A stretch of DNA of 41,901 nt from an uncultured Bacilli bacterium. Its GTDB lineage: Bacteria > Bacillota_I > Bacilli_A > RF39 > UBA660. Numbering within the stretch: position 1 is the stretch's first letter; the number at the start of each line of letters is the position of its first letter. A model generated the notes under the pieces. That model was not told the DNA's origin, did no database searches, and was given only the letters and a program-made list of their open reading frames with translations. Shown one piece after another: positions 40,743 through 41,901 of the stretch. The position numbers and the translations under genes are program-made. The stretch spans positions 1-41,901 of the forward strand of contig CALVQH010000005.1 in assembly GCA_944358115.1 (NCBI GenBank), written 5' to 3'.

Positions 40743-41753
40743 ATGAATGATATCAATTATATAAAAATAAATACACAAAATCTATTAGATAATATTAATT
40801 ATCTGAAAAATCACTATCATTATGAGCATTATATTGTAAATGTTAGTAATGATGCTTTTTGCCATGGAATGTATTTGATTCAATATATTAAGAAATATGC
40901 TCATTATCTTTATGTGAATGATTTTCATGATTTATTACTAATTAGAAAATATGATCCAGATATTCCAGTAATCTATGATGGAGCTATTTATGAAGATAAT
41001 ATTTATGATTTAATTATAAATAATGCCATTGTTGTTATTCATGATTTCCAAATTTTACAACAAATTAGAGATTTAAAGATCAAAGATACGCTTTCATTTC
41101 TTTTTTATATTGATCCTACTGGTTATTTTGGTATTCATAGTAAACAAGAAATCCTTGATTTTTTAGAATGGGATCAAACGCATTTTCATCTTTTAGGTGT
41201 AATAGCTCAAATCAATGAAGAAGATTACGATGATTTTAAATATATCATACGTCCTATTATCCATTCCGAGCTAATGATTTTAAATCAGGAAGAAGATAAG
41301 AATAAAATACAAGGATCAAATGCAATTATTCTTGATCGCTCTATTTACGGAATTCAAGAATGTAAGAAAAAATTATTTCAAAAAAAAGAACAATCTTTTA
41401 AACAAGTCTTAACTTTGTATTCAAAGATTATTCATATAAAGAAGGAACAACATAATAAAAAAGTGAAGTATATCGCGGTTATTCCTTTTGGATATCATCA
41501 TGGAATGAGTGAGAAAATAAAAAATGTTTATATCAATCATCAACTTTACTCTGTTCAAAAAATTATGAATGAGGTTACTTATATTGAAGTAGATGAAATA
41601 GTTGAAGAAGGTATGAAAGTAGAAATTACTTCTTCTCATAATCCTCTAGATCAATATTTTTCTTCACAAACTTTAAATTATTTTTCTTTCTTTCATTCTA
41701 ATATTTCAATTGTCTATGACGATTATGTTTTAGATGTAGCATCTATGTATTAA
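40743..41753 (+). CDS. Alanine racemase-like protein without the PLP-binding lysine
   Basis: 336 residues with the two-domain layout of alanine racemase. The N-terminal barrel start YIKINTQNLLDNINYLKNHY corresponds to the usual V-I-L-AL--N---LR block. The PLP motif VKANAYGHG reads VSNDAFCHG, so the Schiff-base lysine is replaced by Ser. The second domain has YIAVIPFGYHHGMSEK in place of the usual IPIGYADGY and a late VTYIEVDEIVEEGMKVEITS block. A canonical racemase activity is therefore unlikely; a binding or regulatory role is possible. ATG 40743 follows GGTGAATAAC; an ATG at 40731 lies upstream of that SD. Many His, Tyr and Asn residues suggest fast divergence. Confidence 0.65.
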   Translation: MNDINYIKINTQNLLDNINYLKNHYHYEHYIVNVSNDAFCHGMYLIQYIKKYAHYLYVNDFHDLLLIRKYDPDIPVIYDGAIYEDNIYDLIINNAIVVIHDFQILQQIRDLKIKDTLSFLFYIDPTGYFGIHSKQEILDFLEWDQTHFHLLGVIAQINEEDYDDFKYIIRPIIHSELMILNQEEDKNKIQGSNAIILDRSIYGIQECKKKLFQKKEQSFKQVLTLYSKIIHIKKEQHNKKVKYIAVIPFGYHHGMSEKIKNVYINHQLYSVQKIMNEVTYIEVDEIVEEGMKVEITSSHNPLDQYFSSQTLNYFSFFHSNISIVYDDYVLDVASMY

Positions 41754-41789
41754 TAATAGATGCTTTTATATTGAAAAAATTTTACTTTA

Positions 41790-41807
41790 TGCCACTAAAA
41801 TGCCACT
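41790..41807. repeat. TGCCACT direct repeat, 11-base period
   Basis: TGCCACT at 41790-41796 and 41801-41807, separated by AAAA. The copies are one helical turn apart, as expected for a protein bound to one face, for example integrase arm sites. No integrase is visible inside the window. Confidence 0.4.
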
Positions 41808-41834
41808 TTTTTTCAAAAAAAGAACATAAAAAAA

Positions 41835-41869
41835 GATATAAATAATTGAAGTAGTCAATTATTTATATC
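41835..41869. other. 15-bp perfect hairpin
   Basis: GATATAAATAATTGA pairs fully with TCAATTATTTATATC around the loop AGTAG. It stands directly before the terminator at 41871. Confidence 0.6.
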
Positions 41870-41870
41870 G

Positions 41871-41897
41871 CCAAACACTTTGTGTTTGGTATTTTTT
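41871..41897 (+). terminator. Intrinsic terminator at the window end
   Basis: CCAAACAC-TTT-GTGTTTGG then TATTTTTT. It lies about 120 bases past the racemase-like gene, so it may end that transcript or a small RNA containing the 15-bp hairpin. Confidence 0.8.
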
Positions 41898-41901
41898 GTT
41901 G

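Noticed and set aside
1-41901. Mollicute genetic code (UGA = Trp)
   Set aside because: dapF, dnaD and nth end at TGA in the correct places, so UGA is a stop here.
1-41901. CRISPR arrays, tRNA or rRNA genes
   Set aside because: No regularly spaced repeats, tRNA TψC-arm motifs or rRNA segments were found on reading through.

Overview
This is an AT-rich window from a low-GC member of the Bacillota, probably a gut-type Bacilli lineage near the RF39/Erysipelotrichia–Mollicutes branch. It carries walled-cell genes: a murE with the meso-DAP motif DNPR, dapF, uppP and ftsK. UGA is used as a stop (dapF, dnaD and nth all end in TGA), so this is not a genetic-code-4 mollicute. Shine-Dalgarno (SD) sites come in two forms, AGGAGG and a downstream-shifted GGTGAT(A/C)A placed right before the start; the second form settles many starts, including two TTG starts. 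No rRNA, tRNA, CRISPR array or intact transposon was seen.

Layout, left to right. 1-379: a decayed, truncated DUF1016/YhcG-type nuclease gene. 499-5626 (minus): dusB and a PduL-like phosphotransacylase, then a Cys/Met-metabolism PLP enzyme, dapF and murE as an operon with a near-consensus promoter. 5862-8103: a dTMP block, dfr-tmk (minus) divergent from thyA (plus). 8134-10272: a ClpC-like unfoldase. 10332-14085: a compact five-gene operon (Nudix, nucleotidyltransferase, class I aaRS-like protein, S51 peptidase, Nudix) with its own promoter and terminator; I do not recognise its pathway. 14153-15559: pyruvate kinase. 15646-18163: a pseudo-signal-peptidase, an anchored surface protein and a divergent tandem-HTH regulator. 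18164-18549: a structured region with a 24-residue hydrophobic ORF and a convergent antisense RNA candidate, which together look like a type I toxin-antitoxin locus.

18550-20881: ylxM-ftsY, then an HD hydrolase and a small GNAT. 21016-23833: ftsK/spoIIIE and a membrane-anchored thioredoxin-fold protein. 23841-27849: a dense operon mscL-miaA-unknown-cca-dnaD-nth. 27925-29687: two TasA/camelysin-like surface proteins. 29753-33524: miaB, a YjbA-like gene, a small membrane gene, uppP and an HD-domain gene. 33611-33674: an orphan small RNA candidate. 33741-35849: a short ClpB behind a CIRCE operator. 35918-38006: a second copy of the surface-protein/tandem-HTH divergent module. 38027-40610: deoD, an unknown gene and enolase. 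40743-41753: an alanine-racemase-like protein without the PLP lysine. The window ends in strong hairpins and a TGCCACT direct repeat.

The housekeeping genes form ordinary units: wall precursor synthesis, dTMP supply, tRNA maturation (dusB, miaA, miaB, cca), glycolysis (pyk, eno) and protein quality control. The less explained content is the duplicated surface/HTH module, the type I TA-like locus, the aaRS-like/Nudix operon, the small RNA, and three enzyme-fold proteins that lack catalytic residues (aaRS-like, signal-peptidase-like, racemase-like).
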